Below, piece after piece: positions 25,118 to 37,957 of a stretch of 64,000 nt of DNA. The stretch lies in NCBI GenBank assembly GCA_964057225.1, contig OZ059895.1, positions 13,764,001 through 13,828,000 on the forward strand, written 5' to 3'. This stretch comes from Auanema rhodensis. Taxonomy: Eukaryota; Nematoda; Chromadorea; Rhabditida; Rhabditidae. Below the pieces are notes generated by a model. It was not told the origin of the DNA. It did no database searches and worked only from the letters and a program-made list of their open reading frames with translations. The stretch's first letter is position 1. Each line of letters opens with the position of its first letter. A program made the translations under genes and the position numbers.

Positions 25118-25564
25118 ATGGGATCTGTGAAATCTAAAGTTGATGTGGATGCTATTACCAAAGAAGTGAAATGTTACTTGATTAGTTTTATATTTAATTT
25201 AATATCTTTAGGTGAATTCTTCCCCTGTTTTCATGTATTCAAAGGATAATTGTTCGTTTTGTGTTAAAGCCAAAGAAGTTTTCGCGAACGAAAAAATTGA
25301 ATACAATGAGTGCAATCTTGACGAACTTAAAATTCAAAAACCTCGTGAATACAAGTCATTTGTTAATGGATTAGTTTATAAAACTCGTCAAACTAGTGTA
25401 CCCCAGGTTTGTTTTAGAGATCAAATTATCTTCTTATGTTCGTTTAGATATTCATTTGTGGAAAATTTGTGGGTGGATTCACTGAATTAGAAAAACTTAG
25501 TAATTCTAAAAAACTACTCGAAGCAATAGCCGAGTGCACTGGAGAGAATTCCATAAAAGAATGA
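25118..25564 (+). CDS. Glutaredoxin (dithiol CSFC active site)
   Basis: Three exons: 25118-25165, 25212-25406 and 25448-25564; 119 residues. The thioredoxin-fold glutaredoxin has the active site CSFC (NCSFCVKAK), the cis-proline TSVPQ loop, and the glutathione-binding GGFTELEKL segment. It reduces glutathione mixed disulfides using glutathione. The N-terminus is MGSVKSK, a sequence that fits N-myristoylation (Gly2, Ser/Lys downstream), so the enzyme may be membrane-attached; this is inference. An acceptor-like run (TATTTTTTTTAG) lies eight bases from the ATG, consistent with trans-splicing. It is convergent with the astacin gene (566 bases between stop codons). Confidence 0.9.
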
Positions 25565-26130
25565 TTAATGTGATTTGCAGAAAATACAAATTTATTTTTA
25601 TAAAAAGAATCCAACGATTTTAAATAAATCATAATATCAAATTTTGAGGTTTAAAATCTATTTGATTGATTAATTAATAATTAAATGTTTGGAGGTGTTT
25701 ATTCATATACAGATATAGTTATGTATATTTATTTTCTGATTTCTTTAAGGAAATTCAATTAACTCATAATATACAACTCTAGAAATTCGAATCAGCTAGT
25801 AACTGCATTCTATACCAAATTCTGAAAATAATAATATTGTAAAAAGAAAAGTTTTAAAAGGATGTGGCTTGACTTATTACTTGATAATAAAAGAAAATGA
25901 GAAAGAAACTTCTATTTAAGAACATTTCTTTCTGAATACAACATTCAAATACTAAAATAATATAATAGTAATCATATAACTTGGACAATGAGATGAGTGC
26001 TGGACAGTAGCAACTATGAAACTATGTCACAGTGTTAAGTAATCCCGTATTCGAAATAAATTTAATAAGTGTTTGTATCTTCATTCAAGGTGTTTCATGA
26101 ATTTTATCAGCCCAGCCATTAAAATCATTA
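25565..26130. other. Convergent intergenic region
   Basis: The 3' ends of the glutaredoxin and astacin genes face each other here. The DNA is AT-rich and I see no exon, repeat or RNA gene. Confidence 0.5.
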
Positions 26131-29100
26131 TTATAAGCGAACACATCGTCCCGCAACGACTGTAAATCCTGGACAGCAAGCATTTTGGCATGGGGCCATT
26201 ACTGTCCGATCCCTTAAATTAATTCATCATAATAGTTTTATAATAAGTTAAATTGTAATACTTTTTGCAGCGTATTCCCGAAAATAGACCCAAGAAACCG
26301 GAACATTCAGCTTCCTCTGTCTTCCTCGTGGCACAAAGCCCAGTACAGGCGTGTACATTACAGGTCTGCGTTTCCACGGGGCTACCTCTGAAGTGAATTT
26401 ATTTTGAAGCGATTGATAAATTGTTTAGTTGGTAACAGGATAAATTTATGCTAGAATAATAAAACATACGAGCATGCAGCACCAGTTGGGCAAGTTCGCA
26501 CTCTCATACGACTTCCACAAGCACCGCAGCTAGCTGTGCATGGTGTCCAAGAAGACCATGCTCGCCAGCTTCCTGAAAAGGGGTAATATGCCTTAAACAT
26601 GCTGGGAAAATAGGGAAGTAGAGGGATTGAAAATATGTAGAAAACAACGTGCAAAAAGAACATCAAGCGTACCTTGTAATGGAACTGCTCGTGCTCTGGC
26701 CTCAAAACCTTTACCACCTCTATAGAAAGAGCGGAAGAGTACTACCATATCTTGTGTAGCAGATCTGATTTTTGTTTGTGGTGTACCATAACAACAGTAT
26801 CTGAAAATAGAAAAAATTGTTAGAAATCTGATGATGGGTGGCAATAACCTCATTCCTGTATTTGCAAAATCAGTTGAGTTGCGTACTTCAACGTAATCCA
26901 TACACAAAGAATGGCGAACTTTACAATACATTTCAAATTCTCCTACAAATTGGAATTCAACAATCTGGTCTTGTGGAGCAGTCAAAAGCCAAGAGCATTC
27001 CTGTCCTTCCTTAAAATCTTTTGGATATCCTGGACTATTAATTTTTGTCCAATCAGATCCAACCTGAACTCAATTTTTATTCAAGATGCCACTAAATACT
27101 ATGCATACAGATATTTTTCCTCCACATGTTGAGCCATATCCGGGCATTACTTGTTCACAGAACTGTCCAGTAAAGCCATCTGGACAACGACAACGGTCGC
27201 ATCTGAAATCATCAAAAATACAAATAAATAAAATTTAAAATTAAAACCTGCGAGGATCAGTATAACCACCTCGTTGACAGGGAAGTTTTCGAGAACAAAC
27301 GTTGCTACAATATATCTTATTCATCAATCTAATATCATTAAATGATAATTGATCTCGTTGTCCTGTAAAATAAAGTAAATTAAAAAGCTTTCATATAGAA
27401 GCTAACCGATTGTTTTCTGATAATCTGAGACAAAAGTTGTGATTGTAAACAAGTCATCAAATCGTGAGAACGCTTTACTTCTGAAAACAAAATTGAAAAT
27501 TGTTATGATTTTCTTCCTCTATACCTATAATGCATAATACTTCCATAATCATATGGTACACCAGCATTATCAACATCTTCTGGATATTCACGAAGAAATT
27601 GTCCTTTTGAATCCTAGAAAAAACAAAATTAAATGAATATTACTTGGATTTAAAAACCTTATCTATATTTTCCCATCTGACATTAACAAATTGGTCACGA
27701 TCTGGTCTCGACTGTTCATGCCAGAAACCTAATGCATGAGCAACTTCATGTGCAATAACACCTAACTAAAGCGAATATGAGATGAGATGCACATATACTC
27801 TTTGGAAACATACTCTGATACATTCTGGCGCTAAAGAAACAAGTTGATCTCCACCGTTAGGACTTTTTCCAACATTGCTAGCACATCCATCAACGTCAGT
27901 GAAAACAATTCTAAATCAAAAATAATTTTAACTAAGGCTATCTTATCAGTGAAAGTCCAACCTACTAGGTACATCTTCTTCAGCCCTTACGAAATTCAAA
28001 CAAGTAATATTATGCCAATGTTCTAGGGCAAGTTCAATAATACGTTGTTCACGAGATGCTAAAAGATATGCACAAAGTTAATAAAAATAATAAATTAGTT
28101 AATTTACTATGAGATCCATCAAATCCATATGGTATAGGTCGAGTAGGGTCCCAACGTCGGGTGGGATCTCCGATAAACTTTCGTTTTACTCTGTTACTTC
28201 CTTCTTGAAGAGCGCTTTCATAGATAGCTTTGGCTTGATTAGGAAACAATACTATGTCACCTGTAATGATTGAATGTAATGATAGGATGAAGGACTGATT
28301 ACCTTGGAAAAATTTATTATTTTCTTCTGGGTTCAAAACCTCTGTTTCAACATCGTCCTTCATACGGCGAGCAGCCCATCTCTGCTGACTAGCTGAATTC
28401 TGAAGTATCCATTACGTCTTTCATTCGAGAAAAATCAATTTTATCACTATGCCACATGACAATTTCAAAAAAAGTCTGATTGTTTATGGGAAAAATGAGT
28501 TAGAACCTTATCAAAATTTAAAATTTAATAAGATTTCATCCATGTTCATGAACAAGAAAGTAAATTAAAAGTTGCAACTACAAGAGATGTATATACATAA
28601 AGATATGATAGATATATATATACATTTACAGTATATTATTGTTCGTTACAGTATATTCATCGAACTATTGGTTAAGATGAAAGAAGGAAATAAGGTTATA
28701 TGAGGTGTGAATGATGAAACAAGAAATAGAATATTTAGCTTTTTGTCTTTTACAATGTTTGAACTCTTTTCTCCTTAAAAAAATACTTTTATATACAAGA
28801 TTTTTTAAAAGAGAGGATGATAGGATAAAGAGGAACGACCTTGCTGAAGAAAATTGTTAGTTTAAAAGAAATATTCTTCTAAATACGAAAAGTGAAGGTC
28901 GAAGCTTAATATACGGGTTTTAACAACATTTTTTTTTAATTTTAAACATTGAAAAGTTTAATATTAGAGAGAAAGAGAAAGAGAGGTACGGTCAAGATGT
29001 ATAATTACTATTTGAAGTTAAGAAGAAGTTGGAGAACAGCTTTCAAGTTCAAATGTATGTAAACCAACCTTATTTTCCGATCTTTTTACTTGAGGATGCC

Positions 29101-32100
29101 TTTCATTAGACAATGCAGCTAACTTTTCCATATAATAATTTATTTCTTTTTCTTCTTCTGCTGTCATACCCATACGTTGCAAATCTGAGCCACTTGTTCG
29201 CCGAGGAGTTGGATGATTAAAGTCAACATCCTATAATCAAATATTTATTTCATAAATTATTATTTTAAATAAATTTTCAAAAAATAACAAATCAGTATAA
29301 CGTCATGTACGTATTTTGACTTTTACTATCATAGTTGTTTGATGCTAGTCTCAGTTAATCGTTATGTTGTTTTTTTTTATCAAATTGCATTTTACAATCG
29401 AGTTTTATATATTTTGTGATGTTGTTGAAGACGGCCAGAAGCCAGTGTCCAGAATTTCACTTTTGGAGGTCACCCCCGTCTTTTGTCCGTTACGCAGCAT
29501 ACTTTTCATTACCAAGAATCCCGTTATCTAACCTTTTCGAAAATCATTCATCATTCATATGTATGGTAAGATTTAAATTTTGAACTAAAAATTCACAATA
29601 ACTATAACTATAACTTGAAAAGGAGTACTTGAAGAAAAGTGTTTCAAGCACCTAAACGACCATCATCATATGAAATGCTACTTTAGGTTGTATTCAACTC
29701 GATTATATCGAAAACAAATGAAAGGATAGTCTATATTGAACAACTACTTGACCTTGTCGAACTTTGATTATAAACTCTATCTATCGAAAGATAAGGCTTA
29801 TATTAGTTTATAAAAGAGCAAATGTAATATTAAAAGAAAGACTTCCGAAAATATTTGTCGATAATCATAATCTGAACTGTTTGATGAGTAATCCAAAAAA
29901 TGAAAAATATCTTTAAGAGAGATGAAATATGACATTTCATCATAATCAGTAGCAAGCTACAGACAAGTTAATGAATTAGTGCTTCTTGTCTATATTCCGG
30001 TTTTACCCTTTAAACTTATCTCTTGTAATGGGGGAAGAGTGAATGTAGAGGAACATTATAAGTAGTAGTAAAAGGAAAAAAATAGTAGTCTACTTTAAAT
30101 AAAACTAATAATTGAAGATTATAAGAATAAAGAAAAGAAAAAAAAAGGAATAAACATAAGCATTATTTAGAAGAAAACCTGTCTACTAATCGAGGGAGAA
30201 GTGTGAAGTGGGGTATAGTAGAGTTGCTTTCATCCATCGGCCATAGAACATACTGATGTATATAGATCAGTATCTTATTTACTATTCAAGAAACTTTCAA
30301 ATTATTGACTTGATGGGATTCAAAAATGAATTAAATCATGATTCATTATAAGTTAGACATCTACATGTATAAACATGATAGAGAGAGAGAGAGTATTCTC
30401 AGTTATTTTTACAGAAATCTTTGTAAATAAAAAGTAATTTTCAATACAATTTCTAAAATAAAATTGAATTTGATTAAAATAAACTTATTTTAATCAATAA
30501 TTATGTTTCTTTTTTATTGAAATAATAATTAATTATGGTTATAAACATATATAAACCTGGACTTTGATAGTTCGTTCATTAGCAGATCGTTTATGTATTT
30601 CATTTGTCTATTGCATATTAGAATGTCATTCCAAAATGACAAATGTTGTTAAGAAAAGTTGAAAAGAAGTGGGGCAAGTGGATTCGTTGAAGATCGGTCT
30701 GTCCTGGCTAGTGTTAACAAGAATCCAGGTCAGGGATGGGCCTTGGTTCAAAGTAATCAAGCACTATAACTTTGCTGATACTTTTCGTATTTTCGAACAT
30801 CATGATCAAACCATATTAATTTAAATGAAAATTTAAAAAATATTATGATATTCTATGCTTATATGTATTATAAATTATAAAAAAAAGATAAATTATAGTT
30901 GTATGACCATGATGAAGATATCTTTTCTTAACATTTCCGGGATAATTCATTTACGGTGATGACTCCATCAGATTAATTGTGATCACTCGTAGATAATTTG
31001 TCTGATTCTCTTCAAACTATTCGATTGTCTCGTTCTCTAATTCTCGAATACTCTTTACCTCAATCTGTTTCATTCCCATTACCTTATCAACATGCGGAAC
31101 CATTTTGAGAGAGAACAAATGAATATCAAACTATATAAATTAAAAGAAATCGTTAAAATTTTTGTAGATTTCAAAACAAGTTGCATGGTTCAAATTCAAC
31201 AATTTCTAAAACTTATTTAATCAAATATTATAAAGAAGAAGTAAACAATCATACTAATAAGAGCTAACATACTTTGATGATCATTATAGCCAATTACGAT
31301 AGTTATTCACAAAAATCATCGGCGAACTTGTATACGTAGGTTGATATTATTGATCTTTTTGTGTTTATTATATATTTAAGAATGAACTATCATAAGAAAG
31401 AATACATTTTTCGACCAAAATGTAATATTTTTATATTTCTTTAAGGAGGAAGTTTTCTTTTATATGATCTCTGTTTTATCTAATTAAAGAAACTATGATA
31501 TTAAATGAATAAAGTTCAATGAAACTGCTGTATCTCTAAATCACGATTTAGACTTATATATGAGAAAAGGACGATAGTTCATTGAAATTACGGTGAATTG
31601 GCCTTCCGGAAAATTCTCAGAATCGTTTTGGCGTAGACTAGTGGGGGTTACATAAGAAAAGGTGAAAGTTGTGTCATATTGAAAAAAGAAAAGGAACGTT
31701 CAGTAAAGTTTTGAAGAATAGAGAGAAATGCATCAACTGAAATATAAAGAAAAGAAATTAAATTATTAAAGAAATAAAGATTAATTTTGTGATTAAAAGC
31801 AAATCCTAATTATGAGATTATCTGATTATACTGCGTAACGGAAAGGACGAGATGTTAACACTTACTCAACCGATACTTTGGAAATTATGGATTTGAGCTT
31901 TCATGTTTTGGAAATAAACTGTAGGACAGAAGTAATTTACGAATACTTTCAGCAAAGTTTACATTTAGAATATTATTATACTGATATAGACTAATCTAGA
32001 TGGAATAAGAAATGTTCAAGAAATAATATGAAAAGCTGATAGTGAAGTTTACTGTTTACAAATTGAAGTGAATCAGTGAGTCAGTAGACGAACCTGAGCT

Positions 32101-32219
32101 AATGCTTCTAGATGTGCAGTAGCAGCAGTCGTTGTCGTGACGAGGCCGACGACAACGATAACGCTGGTTACGACGATGAAGTGATTAAAGAGAAGAAGAA
32201 GATAGCGTAATAAGGACAT
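26131..32219 (-). CDS. Secreted astacin metalloprotease with EGF, CUB and TSP1 domains (NAS-36/37 type)
   Basis: Seventeen exons, transcription order: 32094-32219, 30557-30607, 29069-29230, 28303-28399, 28108-28260, 27962-28058, 27814-27910, 27658-27765, 27525-27613, 27407-27480, 27248-27362, 27109-27202, 26849-27063, 26673-26800, 26470-26572, 26262-26387, 26131-26212; 638 residues, phases consistent. Order of domains: signal peptide, propeptide, a basic cleavage site [16 protein letters not shown], the astacin catalytic domain with zinc site [18 protein letters not shown] and Met-turn YGSIMHY, an EGF module ([12 protein letters not shown]), a CUB domain, a TSP1 repeat ([12 protein letters not shown]) and a short Cys-rich end (CQNACCPGF). 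This layout is that of nematode NAS-36 and NAS-37, which act in cuticle shedding. The three 5' introns are long (0.7-1.5 kb) and the upstream flank is GC-richer with a pyrimidine tract. Confidence 0.94.
30376..30393. repeat. GA dinucleotide repeat
   Basis: Short GA microsatellite in the astacin intron between 29231 and 30556. Nothing else is recognisable in these large introns apart from a less AT-rich patch near 30670-30760. Confidence 0.6.
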
Positions 32220-35200
32220 GGAAGTGTGCTGGGTGATGATGCTTCGGCCACAGGGTGTCGGTGGGAGGAGTGGCGCTGATTGTGGGTAGGGTCTCTATGT
32301 CTCTTTCTCTTCTCTCTCTTCTTTTCTTTCTTTTCTTTTCTTTAACTCTCTGTCGTTCTTCTGTATAATGGTTAGGGTAGCTGGGTAGCCAAAATGCTGG
32401 TAAGAATTTGACGACGTTGTCGACGATCAGGAAGACGGCCACAGAGATAGATATAGATAGAAAAGGGAGAGTCGGGCACTGCGAGAAGAAAGAAACGAAG
32501 ATGATGAAGAGGGGCGAAGTAGACGATGGCTGGCGGTTGATTGGCTAGTAGTAAAACTAATAATAGTAGCCAGACCCATTAAAATAATACAAATATAATA
32601 TACATCATACTTTTTATACAGGATGACAGGAAACTTATTTGAGCTTTCACAAGTATTAACTTGTATTTTCTCATTAACTTCAGGTACTGTGTCTATCTAA
32701 TAGGTAAGAAGCCGAAGATCTGTATAATATCTTCTCAGAAATTACTTCACAACACTAGATTAAAGAAAAAACTTTTGTTTTCTTTATAGTATTAATGAAA
32801 AAACTTGAATATTCGTGCCAATAAAAACATTTCACATTGAAAAAAAAACAAAAAAATAAAGAGTACAAGTAGAAATTAAGAATTGTATACAATACAAGTT
32901 TTTCAGGGTAAAGTTAGTTTTAGAACGATTTCATCAATTTGCTTAATCTGATCATTTCACTTTGATCAGTTGATCATCTGTATTTACGTTATACAGAGAT
33001 CATATATACTGAACCTTTTGTTCAAAACCTATTAAACATAAGAAGACTCTCTTTAATTAATAAAATAAAAAGATTTTTTAAAATAACAAAGGATTGATTA
33101 TTTGATAAACGATTGATGTTTTAAATAGAAAATCCTTTAGATTGTTCAAATATTATTTTTGTGTTTTCAAACCATAATGAAACAGATTTGTATCAAATTA
33201 TATCATCCAATGTATCCCTCTGTCATGATGATCAACAACTTGTTCATCTGAAAAGGTGATATTTCTCCATTAGACCCACTATTTTATTCTATGATCTACA
33301 ACTTTCCTGATGTTTACGCCACTATCGATGGTAATCCATCAAGCCATAACCATTAGCTTCTCGTCCCTTGTCTTTTTCAGTCTTTCTTCTCATGATGTTG
33401 TTGTTTGATTGTCTCCATTCTACACTTTCGTAAAAACCACATCTTTATGTCCTTCTGACCTGTGGTTAACGGAACAAACTCAACATATTACAGATCGAAA
33501 GGCTTATCTCCTTATGTATATGTCCTGTTTTTTTGCTTGAAATTAATTCTTTTTTGCTAACTGTTAGGTTTAACTGTAATCTCAGAACTCCACTAGGAAT
33601 ACTGAGCAAAATCATGAATACTCGATTAGATATTAGTGATTTAATTGGGCGGATATGTTGTCTATCTTCTATTAACAAGTCATAATCAGTTTTCATCCAA
33701 TTCAAATAACTTGAGAGAGAAGATAGAGGTGAGCTAACATACGACTAGCTGTTTATTTTGACATGACCGAGTTCCAAGGACGACTTCAGAAGGTTTACCA
33801 TCAGAAATCAGTGTGATCATCTTGTTGGATTGAAACCATTTCAGATTAGAAATTTAGAAAAATATTTCTAGTTATGCCAATATTACCTATTAACACATGA
33901 TGAAAAAGAGGTTCTTGGTCGTCTTTCTAACAAAGCTCGAAAAATGAAGCCAAAAATAAATGAAACTGGTTCCGGGAGTCTTGATTGAACGAAATGATAT
34001 CATAAACGTGTTCTATCTGATGATTTTTAAAGATATAGAAATCGTAATCAAACATTTGTCTTGCCATAGTGCATACGTAAAAGAAAATTTTCTCGTTTTC
34101 TCGGTTACTCCGTTGCAAAACGCCATTTGTATTACAAAAATAAAAGATAAGGTCAGCTGACGACCTTTCTTATATACAAAAATAAAATGGGAAAAGCCAT
34201 GTGCCTGTATTAGACGAGTTCCCTCTTCCCCCCTCATCTTCTGTAGAGGATGTGTATCAAGCCCAGCATCTTGTCGTATGGCATTGAAACAAAAAAAAAA
34301 GAAATAAACAGATCAAAAATTACCAATCATTTCACTTTTAAAGAAAAATATTTCTGAATTCTTTTTATCGATACAACTAGTTCATCACAAAGTTGATGTC
34401 TTATATTAGTAAATAAGAATGATTCCACACATTGAACCATAGTAAATATGAGCTAAATTGAATTGTACATCGAATATATGTATATTATTACTATCTGAAC
34501 AACATTCATGATAAATAAGTAGCAGAAAAAATTGTATACAATTATGGGAGGGGGGGAATTGAGTACAATAACAAAGTAAACAACTCTCTTCTCACATATT
34601 CATAAATTCTTTTGTCCTTGTTATGATGAGCTAAAGGTTATATTAAACAAGGTATGTATAACTAACTGTATTCTAGTTATATCAACTTCAACTATATTTT
34701 GGAATTTGATTCGATTAGCACGTATACGCAATGATGACAATTTGACGTAAGCGATAGAGTTCAACTGCACCCAGTGCCATCAGTGCTAACAACGGTCGAA
34801 ATGAAGATGTTGAACCGGTTGATGAGAATCGAACATTCCCATCTCTCATACCATATATAATGAAAGAAAAAACACGATTTCGTTCTATTTGATTCAATAA
34901 TAACACTCATAACTTGCCACAACAAACACTTAAAAGCTAAACATCGAAACAGAACATGAAGAAAATGTCACTAATTTTACTTTAAAAACAATAAAAATTT
35001 CATTGAAATATCTAAATTTACAATAAAAATTAAATGAACGAACTATCAATATAACCAAACTATAAATAATTCTTTGTTATCAATATCTTTTTTTTATTTG
35101 CTGTCTTCATACTTGATGTTTCACAAGGGATCATGTTGTAGAATTATATATGATAAGTGTTCCATACAAAATACAAAATCTTTCATTTTATCAAGTTTCT

Positions 35201-36305
35201 AAAGTTCAAGCTGTATTACCTAAAATAGTCCCAACGTTATGATGGCCACTTTCACTAATCAGCGTTATCAATTATACATTTTTAGTAAGACTTGTGTTGA
35301 TAAAGCCTGCCTTAGCTAACTAACCTTATACAGGTCCAACTCCACAGAGTTCATAAGACAGGAGAGCTAATACATTTGGTATCCGGGATGCTATTGGGTA
35401 TAACAGTTACGATATCTTCTGAATACCGTAAGACAAAATGAATGTGTGCACCAAATGAGTATCGTAATCAACCTAAAATACTCTTTTTTGTTTTGTTTAC
35501 CACAGCTTTGAACTGAGAAGATTTAACTATGTTACACGAGCAGCATGGGATCAAATGATTTCATAAGCCTTCCTCTTGAATAATTTTTTTAATTAGCAAT
35601 AAAAAAAACTAATTACTTTTGCTTGTTCCCATTTATTCAAAGGTTGGAAGGTACTTTGCACTTCCCTACGACATCACTTCGCTACATTGATCTCATTCTG
35701 GAGAAATTGTTTGTATATCTTAAGATAAAAAACTTGAAAAAACTATAAATATTTTACAATACATTATATCTCGAAGTGTCTTCTAAGATTCTTGTTGCTG
35801 TACTCTTGATGCTTTTAACAGATCTTACTGTTCGCTAAATCAAAACTCTAAAAGAAGCCTCACCGAATTATACATCTTTGAAGCATGAACATAATAATAG
35901 TTCCACAAATAATATTATTTAAGCTTTTCCCGCAAGAATATATACTAATTATTTTCTAAAAAGCTTGGTATATCCAATAAATAATTTTTAAAAAGCCGCG
36001 TTGGACCGGTTACTGAGCGAACTCTAATTTAAAAAAACTGCTTTTTCTTCGTGTTTTATCGTTTATGTTTAATTGACAAATAGCTTTGTTTTCTTAAAAG
36101 GTCTTGAGAAGAAAGAGTTCAAAATACAACTCTTCTGCTACAAACTACAACTCTTATCATATGTTCCCCGAACAGTGCATGGATTTCTGTTTTTTTGTTT
36201 AATTTTTCAAAATTGTTTATGGAAAACTGTTGTCTCAAAATTAAAATCTTGTTTTATATATGTGATACACTTATTTGCATTTGGTAAGATGCCTGTTTTT
36301 TCAGG
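32220..36305. other. Gene-free region upstream of the astacin and HSD-like genes
   Basis: About 4.1 kb between divergent start codons. The first 350 bases next to the astacin start are GC-richer and contain the CT tract, probably its promoter. The rest is AT-rich. Short open frames occur on both strands around 33960-34240 and 34715-34906, but they overlap on opposite strands or lack splice context and homology, so I do not call genes. Confidence 0.5.
32291..32343. repeat. Pyrimidine (CT/CTTTT) tract upstream of astacin
   Basis: About 50 bases of almost pure C and T on the plus strand (GA-rich on the coding strand), 70-125 bases upstream of the astacin start codon, a position that suggests a promoter element. 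Confidence 0.65.
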
Positions 36306-37957
36306 ATGAGGGTAACCATCTTGGGAGCGAATTCCCTTTTGGGGCAACATCTAATCAAGCAACTTCAATCTGAATCGGAAAATGATATTGAAATTACTAC
36401 ATGGTGCTTCCATAAAGAGCTAAAGAAGAAAATAGGTTTGATCCTACGAGAATATCTATACAAATTTGTTCTAATCAGAAGAGATTGATACTAATCTTAT
36501 GCATTATGTTGGTATGAAAAATCTTGGGAACGCTGTAAAGCATGCTAATATCGTTAGAACATCTTTTCCTTCTTTTTTTTTTAAATATTTATGTACTCCA
36601 GGTTATTAATCTTCATGAATACCAAGATCTAACAATTATACCTGATTCTCATTTGCTAACTGTTCACAACGTTGAATGTAAGTTTTCAATAGCTTTTTTG
36701 GCTCACTTTCATTTGAAGTTGTACGATCTCTTGTGTTTTTGCTGAATGCTAGTGGGAGAAGAAGTCAGGGTTTGATTCATCTATCCTCTTGCTTTGTGCA
36801 ATGTGGTACTAGTCTACCTAATGTCTATGAAGCTGAAATGCCAGCTGAAAAGTTTGTCAATAGTAGACCATTTGAGGTAATTTTCATTAGTCGATTCAGC
36901 TTTCTTTACCATCCACCAATTTTAGGAGTATTGTCACTCAAAAGTGATAGCTGAGGATATCATTAAGGAAAGTAACATTGATAATTTCATCATGTATGTT
37001 CATTTTATAAATTTGGCGACATAGCTGTCGTTCCAGCCGACCAACACCCATGTACGGACCTGGCGATGAAAGCTCTATCATCACTGATTTCATTGCATTA
37101 TCCAAATGGTTTGAATGTATTCCAGATGTTGGAGATCATCAAAGTGCTACTCAAGTAATTTTGAATACTTTTTAAAATATTTTTTATTCTCTTCTTAGTT
37201 TGCTTTTGTTGGAAATGTTGCTGTAGCTGTTACGTTAGCTATTCGAGAACTCTATTCTTCTATTCCAAATAAGTTGTCCAATATTTCCATGGGTAATTTT
37301 CCGTATGCCATTTTTTAATTTATTTTACTTATGTTATAGACAGTAATGATTCTGAATTTTCGGATGAAAGTATGGATGAATACAACAGTTCAAATATTTC
37401 TTTGCAAAATGATGATGAATCAAAATCAATCCATGAAATATTTTTAATTGGGGATGACAATGTACCCAGAAATATCTATGATTCTCATTCTCAATTGATT
37501 TGTGTAAGTATTCTTCATTAAATTCACTAAATCTGGAATGATTTCAGAGTGGAAAGCGTCCTTTATCACAAACACATATACCTTTTCTACCTTTGTACTA
37601 CTTATACATAATATTTACGACCATAATTTGCTTGCTTATTAAATTTATTGATATGCCAAAAGTTTTAAAAGAGGTTTAATCTTATTTTTTATGTCAGTTT
37701 GCTTTTTTTTTTCAGCTACCAGAACCTTACTTCTTCTACAATTATCTACATCAATGGACTTATTTCAACACCTTTAAGTCGAAACATTATTTAAAATACT
37801 CCAATAAATACTCATTAAAGGTAATTTGTATTATCATCATATATTTTATATTATGATATTCATTTTTAAGGAAGCAATGGAACAATCTTGCCGATATTAC
37901 AGACGATTATCATGTGAGTCCGTCCAACATTTTTCGTGGAAGCCTAAACTGTCTTAA
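36306..37957 (+). CDS. 3-beta-hydroxysteroid dehydrogenase-like SDR oxidoreductase
   Basis: Eleven exons: 36306-36435, 36479-36552, 36602-36677, 36719-36876, 36926-36993, 37025-37154, 37199-37292, 37340-37503, 37548-37673, 37716-37820 and 37871-37957; 403 residues, all phases consistent. The N-terminus MRVTILGANSLLGQHL is a Rossmann nucleotide-binding motif (GxxxxxG type). LIHLSS corresponds to the catalytic serine strand, YCHSK to the Tyr-x-x-x-Lys pair, and RPTPMYGPGDE to the extended-SDR block found in 3-beta-HSD and NSDHL proteins. A hydrophobic segment (YYLYIIFTTIICLLI) near the C-terminus fits a membrane anchor, as in that family. The substrate is probably a sterol, but the sequence does not prove this. 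The start follows an acceptor TTTTTTCAG by one base, typical of trans-splicing. A strong GTGAGT donor at 37914-37919 suggests that the last exon could instead splice onward. Confidence 0.82.

Noticed and set aside
30680-30745. Possible hairpin RNA in an astacin intron (CCTGG and CCAGG arms)
   Set aside because: The stem is only five uninterrupted base pairs, not enough for a miRNA or structured RNA call.
33927-34237. Open frames on both strands in the 4 kb intergenic region
   Set aside because: Three frames overlap on opposite strands; none has homology or good splice signals.
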